Positions 11,000-22,774 of a stretch of 64,000 nt of DNA are shown here, piece after piece. Every line of letters begins with the position of its first letter. Within the stretch, counting starts at the first letter, position 1. Location: the NCBI RefSeq assembly GCF_000276665.1, contig NW_004955448.1:902903-966902 (forward strand), read 5' to 3'. The position numbers and the translations under genes were made by a program. Under the pieces are notes generated by a model, which was not told the DNA's origin, made no database searches, and saw nothing but the letters and a program-made list of their open reading frames with translations. This DNA comes from Chinchilla lanigera (lineage: Eukaryota; Chordata; Mammalia; Rodentia; Chinchillidae).

Positions 11000-11780
11000 A
11001 AGAAAGCTTCATGCTTAGTTATGGGGTTCAAAAGAAAGTAGCCACGTTTCAGTTTTAGCTGGATCTCTGCTCATTTGCTCGGACATATTAATGCCCAGAA
11101 TACAACAGGGTTTTGCACAAGGCTTTTATAAGCTGGCCTCGCAGCAATTCTGTGCACCCGCATGCTGAGTTCTCCATAAACGTGCTTCCATTGCTCTCAG
11201 TTGAGCCTGCAGTAACTTTAGCCTTCTTCCAGATGTTTCCTGACATCAGCATCCAAGATGTGCTGGCCAGCTGTCTGTGAAACGCAGGAACTCTGTGCTG
11301 TGCGCATTAGTTATGCAAATGGAAAGCAATGACAAGAAGCCAAGGTAGAGAATAAAAAAAGAACGAGGGGAGGAACTCCGCCAAGGCTTTACTGGCACAT
11401 GCGTAGGTAGAAAGCCAAGAGAGCAAGCTGTCTTTGATCAAAACCCCCAGCAGCCTTTGCTCCCACTGCCCACGCAGAGGGATGCGCGTTCTCAGTTCCC
11501 AGGTCAGGCCTGGGTTTCTGGACGCTTCCACCGTCTGTTTTGGTGGTGATAGGGATACACCAAATAGCTACAGATCTATCAAACATCTAGCCAGTTTCTT
11601 CTTTGCTCTACTTTGTGAACAAAGAAATATCTGCAGAGACCAGAGGCTAATTCCCCAAAGTGTAATTCTCAGTAAATGAATAAATGGTCCTTGAAAAAAA
11701 GTCAAGTGAGTTTAGGAAAAGCTAAGTTACACAAAGTTAAGTAACTCTCTTTCCCAGAACACTCGCGGGGCCTCTGGCAT
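11000..11780. other. no recognisable gene or repeat
   Basis: Apparently unique sequence. Short overlapping frames only. Confidence 0.5.
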
Positions 11781-12192
11781 GTTCTTGGGCACTGGGGGTG
11801 ACGGCACTCAGGCCCCTCGACGGGATCTGGACTAGAGGCAGTCGGGTTCTCAGCTTTAGTCACAGGTCAGAAGCCGGTGCTGGGAGGACGGAGCAGTAGC
11901 CCTTCGCCTTGGGACTGTTCAGACAGAAACCGGGGAGGTTAAGTCAGGAAAGGCGGGCTATGGGCGCCACAATTCTGCGGTAGGGCAAGGTGAGTGGGGC
12001 TGCCACAGCCGGGAGAGGAAAGCTAGAGCCCGGCAGGTGGTAGAAGCAGCTGTGAGTTCAGCAACTGCCTTGTTAAGCTTGGGATCGCAGAGCACTTGAT
12101 GGGCAGTTAGTTTGGGGCTGAGAACGCTGATTGCCTCTAGTCCAGATTCCCTCAGGGGCGCCCAAGTCCCGTCATCCCCAGCGCCCAAGAAC
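11781..12192. repeat. long imperfect inverted repeat
   Basis: The arms are 11781-11854 and 12117-12192, about 75 bp each, with an inner 18 of 19 match (ATCTGGACTAGAGGCA core) and matching ends (TTCTTGGGC and GTTCTCAGC). The loop is about 262 bp. The arms do not look like any SINE in the window. Confidence 0.75.
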
Positions 12193-12529
12193 TCCCTCGA
12201 AAGCCACAAGCCCTGTTGCTCAGTTTGTTCATGGTGCCTCTGCCTCATTGCCTCTTCTCTTCCCTCCTAGGATTCAGTTCACATAAGACTCCCGGTGGCC
12301 AAACAGGCTTCAGGTCTATCGGGCGTTTCCATTCCAGTCCACCTCTCCGAAGGGCAGCGTATTTCTCTGTTTCTCAGATCAAATTCCTGGAAGGAAAGAC
12401 TCTGCGGGGTGCAGGTCATCTTCTAGTGAGGCTGGGCAAGCACTGTCCTCCCTGGTCAAGTTGTGCTGTGTCCAGTGAGACTTGGAGAAGGACCTTAGGC
12501 CTGCACAGCGCAGAGCGTGACCAGGTAGA

Positions 12530-12718
12530 CAGGCAAGTTCCATGCTCTGGCGTCAAGTCCTGGCTTGTCCCTCAGCAGCTGTGGACCAATGGCAGCTTAT
12601 TTGATCTCGGTGCTTCGATTTCTTCACTTGTAAAATAGTTTTAATTTATAATACCTATCTAGATCATAGAGTATTGTGAAGATCAGATGATTAATACCAG
12701 CAAAATACTTGTAAAACA
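12530..12718 (+). repeat. MIR
   Basis: GTCAAGTCCTGGCTTGTCC, then TTTCTTCACTTGTAAAATAG and the CATTATCATTATT end. Confidence 0.75.
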
Positions 12719-12721
12719 TTA

Positions 12722-12856
12722 TCATTATTCCCTTTTAACAAAGGAAGAAACTGAGGTGTAAAGAAACTTAGCAACTTGCCTTACCTTGTAAAGACCAGAG
12801 CCAGGATATGAACCCAGATTCACGGCCAAAGCCTGTCCTTTTAACCACTGTGCAAA
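12722..12856 (-). repeat. MIR in opposite orientation
   Basis: GGAAGAAACTGAGGTGTAAA, ATGAACCCAGATTC and CTTTTAACCACTGTGC are the antisense MIR landmarks. Confidence 0.8.
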
Positions 12857-12963
12857 GTGATTTCACTCCTTGGCTGCAGGAAGACTTCCCTGGTTAACTC
12901 CACCCAGGCGGACTGTGTGTGGACTCAGTCATGGTTGGAGTCTGAAAGGAAGAGGGGCAGAGA

Positions 12964-13107
12964 GCCAGGCGTGGTGGCACACGGCTGTAATCCCAGCATT
13001 CGGGAGGCTGAGGCAGGAGGATCGTTGTGAGTTTGAGACCAGCCTGGGCTACAAAGTGAGCTCAAGGCCGGCTTGAACTGCATAGCGAGACCCTGTCTCA
13101 AAAAGAC

Positions 13108-13144
<37 letters not shown>
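12964..13144 (+). repeat. B1 SINE with about 35-nt poly(A)
   Basis: Near-consensus body. The long uninterrupted A tail suggests recent insertion. Confidence 0.93.
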
Positions 13145-13146
<2 letters not shown>

Positions 13147-13505
13147 AAGGTGGGCAGGCAAGAGGTGTAGGGAGAAGCAAAGCGTTTTACACCCCCCGAA
13201 AATGAAGAGTATTCACAATCTTGACACAATAGTGAACAGTATATGAAACCACTTGTAAATTGTAGCAAATAATTCTACCTTTATTATGAGCAGGACTTGG
13301 TGGAGGCAACACAAACCAAGCAGACCCACCTTTATTTCATTTTTGAGTTGCCGAGGGTCAGCATCTTCCAGAGTGTCTTCTCAGGAGTGTGCAAGAATGT
13401 CTGTGTGCATGTCAGCACGCGTCCTAAGGCCACTTGTCTCCAAGCACTGTGATGTTATTTCTCTCTTCTATCTCTTCCCAAGGCTGTATATGAAGATTTT
13501 TAAAT

Positions 13506-13656
13506 TTCATTTTATTTTATTTTTGAGATAGGGTCTCACTGTGTACTTCAGGCTGACCTCAAACTCTGTAGTCCAAGCTAACCTCAAACTTAAAAGATCT
13601 TCCTGCCTCAGCCTCCTGAGTGTTGAGATTACAAATGTGTGCCACCATGCCCAGCA
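13506..13656 (-). repeat. B1 SINE
   Basis: GAGATAGGGTCTCACTGTGT to CCACCATGCCCAGC. Confidence 0.85.
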
Positions 13657-13686
13657 AAGATTGTTTTTTAAGAAATTAAGTTCCTA

Positions 13687-13773
13687 GGTGCTAGGGATAT
13701 AGCTCAGTGGTGCAGGTGCCTGCCTGGCAAGCACAAAGTCCTGAGTTTGATTCCTGATTACCCAAAAAAAAAT
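13687..13773 (+). repeat. ID SINE with target duplication
   Basis: AAGTTCCTA at 13678-13686 and 13774-13782. GGGATATAGCTCAGTGG A-box region. Confidence 0.9.
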
Positions 13774-13859
13774 AAGTTCCTAAAATGAAGAGAGAAGGAT
13801 GTGTTAACAATAACCAGTAATATTTTCCATCCAAGTCATAGCTTTAAGTCCAAAATTTT

Positions 13860-14160
13860 TTTATTAGTTACTCTTCTGTGGCTGGGACAAAATACCCGAC
13901 ACACACAATTTAAAGGAGATGTTTCAGCTCACGGCCAATAGGCGCCAGGCTAGAAACAGCACAGCGGAAGAAAGCTACTCGCCCCATGGAAGCCAGGAAG
14001 CAGGAGGGGGAAGAACCGGAGAGGAAGGGGCCAGAGGCCAGGTGCCGGCCCTGAGGGTGCGCCCCGGGGCCCGCCGCACACCGCAGGTGCTTCGCCAGTC
14101 CGCCGGGTGTCTCTCAAGCCAATTGAGTTCACAATCAAGGTTAATCATCAGTTCCTTGAA
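13860..14160 (-). mobile_element. MaLR-like LTR fragment
   Basis: It begins TTAGTTACTCTTCTGTGGCT and then GGGACAAAATACCCGACAC, the antisense terminus shared with the LTRs at 24384, 30812 and 46595. The right part is unusually GC-rich. The end is uncertain. Confidence 0.55.
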
Positions 14161-15010
14161 AAACTATGCTTCATCTAACCATAGAAATACTGGAGCTACA
14201 AGTTTTCGTACACACTGCTTCATGCAGGGGGAGATTACACAAAAAGCTGAAGGGAATTGTCTGGAAGAACTCAGTCATGCGCTTTGGACTTCAGGGAGAC
14301 GAGCTCATGACTGAGGTTGGTAGTGTGGCCGTTCTGCGTGACAGTGGTCTGGCTTAGCCAGATGTTTCACCACCTGTCACAGAAGGCATGGCGCTCCCCC
14401 CAGAGAACCAGCGGATGCGCTCGCTCTGTGGGGCGGGGCTCGGGGGGCGGGGCGCGGAGACTATTCCATGAACGGCCTTCTGCAGCTCTGGGTGTGCACA
14501 GCCACATGACCTGACCACGCGTTTCCATGCTTTGCAGACTTCTGCCCTCGGATGCACCAGCGGGCTTCTCTCCGGGTCACTCTGTGGCGCCTGCTTTTGA
14601 CCAAGTCCCCAAGGGACAATTTCAAGGGTCACTGCTGGTTTTCTTCTCCCCTACCCTGTCCGCATCAGTGGGACAGTCTTTCTTTCACTGCGGACACATC
14701 TTTCTACTTTTCTAACTACCACTTGGGTTGTTTCTCCGGGTCCCTGGTGGCATCCCTCGTGTCCGTCTGACTCCAGAGTTAAAGGTGGAGGCCCCAGGGC
14801 CAATTGGGATCCACGTAGCAGCCGGCTTGGTGCGTTCCAGGCTGTCTCTTGTTTCCCTGGCAGGTATGTTCTCGGCTGCAGCGCTTCATCTTGGCTGTGT
14901 GCTTGGAACACTTCTTTCAGGTCTCCACGCCCCTACTCCCTCACCACTGTGCAAATGGCCTGAAGTTCACCTTCTCAATGAGGCCTCCTCAGCTTCCCGG
15001 TTTAAAATCG
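14160..15010. other. GC-rich unique sequence
   Basis: It contains a short GGGGCGGGGC-like run near 14431. Open frames of 60-100 codons occur on both strands and none is recognisable. Confidence 0.45.
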
Positions 15011-15012
15011 GG

Positions 15013-15204
15013 CTGGCCGGGTGTGGTGGTGCACGCCTATAATCCCAGCACTCGGGAGGCTGAGGCAGGAGGATCGTTGCGAATTCGAGACCAAGCTGGG
15101 CTACAAAGTGAGCTCAAGGGCAGCCTGAACTGCATAGCGAGACCCTGTCTCAAAAAGACCAAATAAAATAAAATAAAATAAAATAAAATAAAATAAAATA
15201 AAAT
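15013..15204 (+). repeat. B1 SINE
   Basis: GGCCGGGTGTGGTGGTGCAC to AAAAAGACC plus an (AAAAT)n tail. Confidence 0.93.
15160..15204. repeat. (AAAAT)n tail of a B1
   Basis: Eight AAAAT units grew from the B1 tail. Confidence 0.9.
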
Positions 15205-15437
15205 CATGGGCCAACTCCATGCCCTTCACAAACTTATCCCTAATTATCTTTCTTAATTTTTCATAACATTTATCATCCTCTGAGATACTATATAATTCAC
15301 TGCTCTATACAGTATGTAATGTATCTACCAATATATAATATATTTGTAGATATATTAGATATAGCTTAATGCAGTGTATATATTTTTAACATAAATGGTT
15401 CAATCTCCAATCCAAAATTACATTTACATCTCTAGTT

Positions 15438-15598
15438 CTTTTTTTTTTTTCCGGTCTTTTTGAGACAGGGTCTTGCTATGCAGTTCAAGCTGGCCTTGAA
15501 CTCACTTTGTAACCTAGGCTGGTCTTTAACTCGCAATGATCCTCCTGCCTCAGCCTCCCAAGTGATGGGATTACAGGCGTGTGCCACCACACCCGGCC
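15438..15598 (-). repeat. B1 SINE
   Basis: TACATCTCTAGTTCTT and TACGTCTCTAGCTTTCTT flank it as a diverged duplication. Confidence 0.9.
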
Positions 15599-15844
15599 TA
15601 CGTCTCTAGCTTTCTTTTTCTGTGTATATTACATTTTGAGCCCTTTTTTCCTTCCCAGATATACACGAACATACATTTAACTTATATAACATATGCAGAT
15701 ACACAGAGGATGATCTAAAATAGGGTGAATGTTTAATTTAAAAAATGTATTACAGTAAAAGACACATTTCCATAAATCCTCCTCAAAATGCTCTAGATTT
15801 GAACACACTTATCACATAGTCTTTGATTTTTTTTAATCACATTG

Positions 15845-16215
15845 TCTTTACCACTTTCTGAAGCAGTTCTGGAAGTCCTCTTTCATGAGCGTCTTTACAG
15901 GAGTGATAACAATATGGTGAATGCTGCCACTGAATGCCAACCAGTGGAAAGACATGCTAGTGAAAACACAGTGTGTCCTCATCCACCTTATTCACTGCCT
16001 CTGGCACTTCCCCAAGTCATTTTTTTTTTTTTTTTTGGTACTGGGACATCAAGGCAGCCATGACAATGTGACTAAAGGCTCAAAAAAAGAACTTCCAGAA
16101 CTGCTTCAGAAAGTGGCAAAAACCAAGGGAAATGTATGTTCAAAGATGGAGTATTTTGAGATGGGCTAATGGTAATGCATCTTTCACTACAAAGAATTAT
16201 TATTATTATTATTAT
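15845..16215 (+). mobile_element. mariner transposase remnant, rearranged
   Basis: The plus strand from about 15900 reads in broken frames like mariner transposase (a tract equivalent to HPPYSPDLAPSDF near 15980). From 16040 it has the C-terminal region with LLQKVAK and EYFE before the 3' UTR. A 26-bp perfect inverted copy of the 16091-16116 segment lies at 15851-15876, so one end is inverted. Confidence 0.65.
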
Positions 16216-16361
16216 TTATTTATTTATTTTTTTGAGACAGGGTCTGCTTTGCAGTTCAGGCTGGCCTCAAACTCACTAAGTAGTCCAAGCTGGCCTCAAA
16301 CTCATGACAATCTTCCTGCCTCAAAGCTGAGACTATAGGCATGCACTACCACGTCCAGCTA
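16197..16361 (-). repeat. B1 SINE with (TTA)n/(TTTA)n tail
   Basis: GAGACAGGGTCTGCTTTGC to CTACCACGTCCAGC. Confidence 0.85.
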
Positions 16362-16387
16362 AAATTGTTTTTATTTAAATACACACT

Positions 16388-16496
16388 TCTTTTTTTTTTT
16401 TTTTTTTACCACATGTCATGTATTTTTATGTTGTGATTCTCCAACCTCAGCTTCCCAAAAGCAGGAATTACAGGTGTCTCCCACTGTGCATGCCTC
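16388..16496 (-). repeat. old B1-like fragment
   Basis: Poly(T), then CTCCAACCTCAGCTTCCC and GGAATTACAGGTGTC. Confidence 0.5.
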
Positions 16497-17116
16497 CGAC
16501 TCATATATTTATTTAACTGCTCATTTGACAGCTGTATTTTAGGTGTTCAAAAAGAATCTCAAAAATAACGCAGCCAAAAACTAACGCTTGTCATACACCC
16601 TTCCCCCAAATCCAGTCTGTATCATCTCAGCAGCCATGCCCTGCCTCCAGCCGCTTGGACCGAAACCTGGAGTCCTGATGTATTCTTCCCTTCTCCTCGT
16701 GCTCTCTATTTAATCCATCAGCGAGTCACGTCAGTTCTTCTGCAAAGATTCTCAGACGTGTATTCCTCGTCTTCTCTACTGCGCCACTGCGTTCCTGCCA
16801 TCGCGGCCCTCGCCGGGAAGATGGCACTGGCGGCTCCCTGCGGATGCTTGTGCTCTAGTCCTTCCACCAGCACTCCATGCTTCACACGCAGCCCCGCCAG
16901 TTCGTTAAAGCATTGAGCAGATTCTTCGCTTTAAAAGCTGCAATGGAAAATCTAAAAATTGCCAATGGTCTCTGAGGTCCTACATAAAATGTCCCCTGGG
17001 CAACTCCTCTGTCCCCAACTCCTGCAAGTGCCGCTTTCATCCCATTCAGTTTTGGGATGGTTTCTCTCAAGGGGCCAAATTCACGCCTACCACCAAGCTT
17101 GGGCATGGTATTTGTT

Positions 17117-17224
17117 TTTTGTTTTTCTGTTTTGTTTTGTTTTTTCTTCTGGTATCAGGAATCAAACTCATGACTTTGCATTTGCCAGGCAGGTGCTGTG
17201 CTGCTGAGCTAAATCCCCAGCCCC
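17117..17224 (-). repeat. ID SINE with 17-bp target duplication
   Basis: TGGGCATGGTATTTGTT flanks both sides. The body runs from GGTATCAGGAATCAAACTC to AAATCCCCAGCCCC. Confidence 0.92.
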
Positions 17225-17295
17225 TGGGCATGGTATTTGTTATACATATGCCTGAAAAGCTCATCCCTTAGATCTATGTGGGTTTTTTGTTTTTG

Positions 17296-17442
17296 TTTTT
17301 TTGAGAGATCTCAGTGTATATATATATATATATACAGTAGTTCAGGCTGACCTTGAACTCACAATTAGTCTAGATTGGCTTTGAACTCATGGCATTTTCT
17401 CCCCGCCCACTGCTAGGATTACCAGTGTGTGTCAACATACCC
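17296..17442 (-). repeat. B1 SINE with internal (TA)n
   Basis: A TA repeat of about 9 units has grown inside GAGATCTCAG-GTTCAGGCTG. Confidence 0.75.
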
Positions 17443-17589
17443 CTCATACTTCATCACCTTGGTTTTAAGCTCTCCTACCTCAAAGAGGGCTGCTCTGCAC
17501 ACCATCTACAGACCTCCTTACTCACTCCCAGTGATGGCTACGGCTTAGATCCGCAGTCTCACATGTGGAGGTAGGGCACGCTGGAAGGG

Positions 17590-17830
17590 CAGCCCAGTGG
17601 GGTCATGACTAGGAAGACAGCATTCCTTCTAGCTTTTCCTTTTTTTGTCGTCTCCTGGCCACCAGTGAACCACTCGCCTCTGCCTCTGCCATGGGATCTC
17701 TGCCTCTGCCTTGGAGCCAGCCCACGACGGACTGAACCACGGAATTATGGGGCAGAGTAAGTCGTGCCTCCTTCACACTGTAGGTGTGGGGCTTCTTGTC
17801 CCAGTGACTAGAGATGACGAATGCACTCAC
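17590..17830 (+). mobile_element. MaLR-like LTR fragment
   Basis: It contains CCTTGGAGCCAGCCCACGAC and GGACTGAACC, the same internal phrase seen in the LTRs at 27440 and 43756. Both ends are eroded. Confidence 0.5.
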
Positions 17831-18209
17831 ATTTGTCTCATTTTCTTCATCACATCTGCACACCTGGCCCTCTCTAAGATCACTTCTTAGGTGTCGTTGC
17901 TGCTTCTCCGCTATCTGCCTTCTGAACCACTACCGGCTCTTCTGCACATTCTTGTCTTCTCTGTGCTCGCCCTGCGCCTGACAGGTTTGGTTTATATTTC
18001 TATATTTAATCACTATTGAATAAAGTTAAAGTAGTGGAAAGAAAGGAAAGGTGAACCAAGTAGAATTTCATAAATTTAAATTTAAAATTATTGAAAACCT
18101 TGACAGGAAAAGGGATAAAAGGGGTGAGAGAAAACAAAAAGTTTTACATTTATTTAAATCAGGCTTTTTCTGTAGCCATGTCTCCCTTTCTCTCTCTCTC
18201 CTTTTTTTT

Positions 18210-18300
18210 TTGTTTTTTTTTGTTTTTTTTTTCCGGTACTGGGAATTAAACTCACGACCTTGCCAGGCAGGTGCTGTGCCGCTGAGCTACATCCCCAGCC
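18210..18300 (-). repeat. ID SINE
   Basis: CCGGTACTGGGAATTAAACT to ACATCCCCAGCCC. A 6-base loss removes part of the anticodon-arm region. Confidence 0.9.
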
Positions 18301-18473
18301 CTCTTTTTTTTTTTTTTGGTCTTTTTGAGACAGCGTCTCACTATGCAGTCCAGGCTGGCCTCACTGGCCTTGAGCTCACTTTGTAGCACAGACTGGTCTC
18401 AAACTCGCAAGGATCTTCCTGCCTCAGCCTCCCGAGTGCAGGGATTACAGACGTGCACCACTGCACCCAGCTT
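18301..18473 (-). repeat. B1 SINE
   Basis: It directly abuts the preceding ID. It contains a small CTGGCCTCACTGGCCT duplication. Confidence 0.9.
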
Positions 18474-19785
18474 CAAGGTTTCTTAGATACTGACAAAATC
18501 TTCTATTAAAGGGAAAGGCAAGGGTGAACTGCATACTTTTAATTGTGTAACCCATTTGCATATTATTGAATTTTATGAATGAGAAATAAAAATACCCCTA
18601 AATATCACTCTGAGGTCAAACCAAGAGCTAAATCTTATGGCGTAGTAACACCCCGGTTTCCTGACTGTCCTTGCTACTCTAAACCACAACTGAAATGGTA
18701 AAATAATTTACTGATAAATATTAAATTTACTACTAAAGAGGACCCAGCACTCTTCAGTACAATATAAATGCTAGCTAATTGATTCCTCAAACTAACTCCA
18801 AAGAATACATGTTACTGTTTTGGCTTTTGCAAAGTTAAAATCTGAGACTCGTTCGAGTTACAACATTTGCTCAAGGTCCAAGGCTGTACTATAAGTAAGT
18901 AGAGAAAGGAGGTGACTGATGCCCAAGGCTACACTTTTTCCCTCCACCTACAAGGGCTCCCAAACAGTTTTCACATATTCTGTCTGTGAGCACAATGACT
19001 CCAGTTAGCAGGGCATGTGGGTGGAGAGGGACGAGAATACTCAGAGACCAGAAGGGTCTAAAATGCATGCTTTGTGGATGGGGTAGGTGCCGGGCTTGAA
19101 GTGCAGGATACATTGTCCATGTACTAAGTATTCATTTAGAACGTTTTTAAAGTTCAGATTATTTGATTTAAAAAAAACCTTTTCATTCATAAACCATTAA
19201 GACTTTAGTATGTCCACTTAAATAAACAACCCCCCCATTTTCTCCTATAAATCCCCCCAATTTTGTCCTGAATTTCTAAATCTGCCAGTTCATTTAACTT
19301 CTCTGAGGCAGCTATATCTTCCATACCATAGGGATCAGAGCACCTCATGTGTGGATCTAACAGGAGCTGGGAGATAAGTGCATCTTGGTTTATGTGAATA
19401 GAGTGCTCTACAAAAATTAATCCTACTGCTTACACTAATTACAGAAAAATAGCAAAAATAACAATCGGAGAGCGGTAGGGATACCAGAGAGGACTATAGT
19501 AGATTAACAAGATAAAATGTTTCATTTTGTTCTGTTTTGTTTGGGGAAGGAATTAGCTGGGGAATCTGACCAACATTTACAATATTCTTAGGAAAACTGG
19601 TCTCAAGTTTGCTTACAAAGAAAATGTTGACAAAACAGTCAACATAAAATCTTTATCCACTGAAGACTATTGGTATTGAATTCAGAAATTATCATCTTAA
19701 AAAAAAAAGAAAAAGAAATTATCATCTTGATGATACCTCATCCTTACCCCAAAAAGAAAAAAAAAAAAGCCTAGATAAAAACAAT
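18474..19785. other. mostly unique AT-rich sequence
   Basis: There is a likely antisense MIR near 18735-18905 (ACATTTGCTCAAGGTCC). Otherwise no repeat or gene is recognised. Confidence 0.5.
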
Positions 19786-19903
19786 CCTACCTAAGTGTGG
19801 TGGTGTACCCCTGTAATCCCAAGATTTAGAAGGCAGAGGCAGGAGGATCTCTGTGAGTTCGAGGCCCACCTGCAGTACATAGTGAGACCCTGTCTCAAAA
19901 AAA
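19786..19903 (+). repeat. old B1 without the internal duplication
   Basis: TAAGTGTGGTGGTGTACCCC to AGACCCTGTCTCAAAAAAAT. Confidence 0.8.
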
Positions 19904-19904
19904 T

Positions 19905-21280
19905 TCCACCCCCCCAAAAACAAAAATCCTACAAAATTTGAAAACTACTGTAAACAAACTATCTTACTCGGTAGTATCCACCTATGTATATTTGATATTT
20001 CTGCTCAGAATCCTTTACTCAATTGTTCAGGCTTGGTTTCTTCTGGTAGCCAAGTAAAAAAGTTGTATTTTATTTTTGAATTCCATTTCCAGGTTTTTAA
20101 ATAGTCACAGTATTTTACAAGTGGGTGGATGGGTTCTTGCGTAGATCTGAATGTGTGCTTCGGGCGAAGTCTACAAGAATCCACAGGCTTAGAAAGTGAA
20201 TATGTTTGTACAGGAAGCTCAACAGAGAAACCATGAGAGAAAATGTGAAAACTTAATTTATGAGAGTCAAAACTTTGCCCTTTTCTTTCCCTCCTCACTC
20301 AAGTCCCTTTTACCCTTCACCCTCTCTTCCCTTGGTCCTTCTCCCTGTTCCTGGTGCCGTCCTGTGGTCATCAATAAAGGTAGCTACTTACCACAAAAAA
20401 GAACAAAAAATTTCCCTTTCCCGTGTTAGAAGATGTGCTCCTAGCAACTGTGAAGCATTTACTGGTTACTTATTAGGTAAAGGACCTGCTCTTGTTAACA
20501 TTGCCTTATTTTGCAATTATATGATGCTTCCCCCCTCCCCCGCCCCATTTCTGTTATCTTTTATAGGCTTTCGGGAGTCTCCACTACAACTTTAGGTTGC
20601 CTTTATCCTATAAACAGTGTAGAGCTAGCAGAACAACAACAAAAATGATGAACTGATTGTTTACAAAGACTGTTTACAAGGACACACTGTTTTGAATACA
20701 GAGTGGTAAGGGCTCCCGCCCCTTGAGCAGTCATTGCTGTATCTCTGTGGTGGATGTGTTGAGCCAAGGTAGTAACTAAGAAAGCTGTTCATCATCAAGA
20801 GGGCAAAGTTAAATTGTTCCCTTAAACACCTTCAAGTTGCTGGAAAATCCAGAGACGAGAACCCTGCGGTGAAGAGAAAAAGGATGTTTCAGGAAAGCGA
20901 AATTTAAGATGTGTGCCCTCTGGTGTCCAAGGGCTGAAGGAGGTGGGGGATAATGAAATCACAGCTAATTTGCGAATGTGAACCAAACATGTTGAAAGAG
21001 TTTAATTTGCTGAGTAGGTGGGGGAGGGGGTAGCGAAGGAGAATGCGTTGTCTGAAGTGTTGACATAAAGATTTCTGTATTTGGGGTATCTTACGCGGAG
21101 GCTGAGAAACAGGACAGCAGTAACTTGCGAATCTTCAGAAATGTTCTAAACTAGAAGTGGTGCGTCCCGTGACCATTCATGTTTCCCTCTCAGGTGTCAT
21201 ATAATCATTAATAGAAGAAGTGATATTACCCTCACTCTGGAAAGGACAGAAGTTGTCATTATCAGCAAGGTCATGTTTAT
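19905..21280. other. no recognisable gene or repeat
   Basis: AT-rich, apparently unique. There is weak MIR-like text near 20440-20530. Confidence 0.45.
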
Positions 21281-21329
21281 TTATTTATTTATTTTTTGTC
21301 TTTTTCTTTCTTTCTTTTTTTCTTTTTTT

Positions 21330-21408
21330 TTTTAGTTACTGGGAATCAAACTCAGGACCTCGTGCTTGCCAGGCAGGCACTTGTGCTGCTGAACTATATC
21401 CCCAGCCC
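21330..21408 (-). repeat. ID SINE
   Basis: TACTGGGAATCAAACTCAGG to TATATCCCCAGCCCC. Confidence 0.9.
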
Positions 21409-21562
21409 CTATTTTTTGTCTTTCTGAGACAGGGTCTCGCTATGCAGTTCAGGCTGGCCTTCAGCTCACTTTGTAGCCCAGGCTGGTCTCGAACTCACAA
21501 TGATCCTTCTGCCTCAGCCTCGCAAGTGCTGGGATTACAGGTGTGCGCCACCACGCCCAACC
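21409..21562 (-). repeat. B1 SINE
   Basis: GAGACAGGGTCTCGCTATGC to CACCACGCCCAACC. Tandem with the ID before it. Confidence 0.92.
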
Positions 21563-21900
21563 TGAGAAATGTCAATGGATGAAAAATAGACAGGATGTTG
21601 GACTGTGTTGGAATTCTTTTAATTTTTTTAACTTTTTTTTAAATTTTAAAGCTAAAAGAATGAAAACATCTTGACAAACACACATACACTTAGAAAATAA
21701 CACAAAAACACTACAAGCAATACAGAATCTCAGACAAGGTGATAGGAACTTAACAATGGTTGTTGTATTACATAGTGATATCCTCAATTTGGATACTCAG
21801 ATAAACAAATATAGACATGTAAGACTGATCAAACACTTAAATGTTAGTTGTTCGTTTCAATAGAGCAGTCAAAGTCAGTAGTACAACCGTGTTAGCTATC

Positions 21901-21901
21901 C

Positions 21902-21963
<62 letters not shown>

Positions 21964-21964
21964 T
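21901..21964. repeat. (TG)n(TA)n microsatellite and poly(T)
   Basis: TG repeats pass into about 16 TA repeats and then at least 18 T, up to the assembly gap. Confidence 0.95.
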
Positions 21965-22064
21965 NNNNNNNNNNNNNNNNNNNNNNNNNNNNNNNNNNNN
22001 NNNNNNNNNNNNNNNNNNNNNNNNNNNNNNNNNNNNNNNNNNNNNNNNNNNNNNNNNNNNNNNN
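21965..22064. other. assembly gap (100 N)
   Basis: Exactly 100 Ns follow a TG/TA dinucleotide tract and poly(T). The missing sequence probably starts with a minus-strand SINE, since poly(T) is how these begin here. Confidence 0.99.
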
Positions 22065-22570
22065 GAGCAGTTTCCTTCCCTTTCATAATGTCTATTGTAC
22101 CTCCTAGATTTTAGTCACTCTTTCAGGTTCTTACACAAGTGAGACAATACAGTGTTTACGCATGCAGGTCTGATTTATTTCACTTATGAGTGTGGTCTCT
22201 AGTTGTGTTGGAATTCTTTTTATAGGTGAGCTGAAGGCCTAGTGTTAAGGGACTGCAAGAGTATTTGCAGAGGCGGAAGGAGGTATGCAGATGGGTGGAA
22301 ATATATGTAGAGCTCAAGACTGTGAGATTGTCAAAACCTTTCAATGTACATGTAGGTAGTTTTGTTTGGATCTCCTAAACTCAGTTTTGTTAAGGATTAT
22401 GTGGACACGCTCTCAAACAGTACTGTTTAAATTGCAGCACTAGTTAATTCTTATTCCCTAAAGCACTTATACGGTCCCCTGTTATATTTGTGTCATTACA
22501 TAGGTGGGGAGAGAGAGTGGGAAGATCACAAAGTGATATAATGAGGAAGAGAGAATTAAAAAAGAATAGG
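22065..22570. other. no recognisable gene or repeat
   Basis: Unique-looking sequence right of the assembly gap. Confidence 0.45.
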
Positions 22571-22574
22571 GAGA

Positions 22575-22733
22575 GGCCGGGGCCTGGGGGCGCATACCTA
22601 TAATCCCAGCACTCAGGAGGCTGAGGCAGGAGGACTGCTGTGAGTTTGAGGCCAGCCTGGTCTACAAAGTGAGTTCAGGGTCAGCCTGAATTACAGAGTG
22701 AGACCCTGTCTCAAAATAAAAAAATAAAAATAT
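22575..22733 (+). repeat. B1 SINE
   Basis: GGCCGGGGCCTGGGGGCGCA to CTGTCTCAAAATAAAAAAAT. Confidence 0.9.
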
Positions 22734-22774
22734 AAAAGGAAGAAAGAGAGTCAAAAAACAGAAAGGAAGAAACA

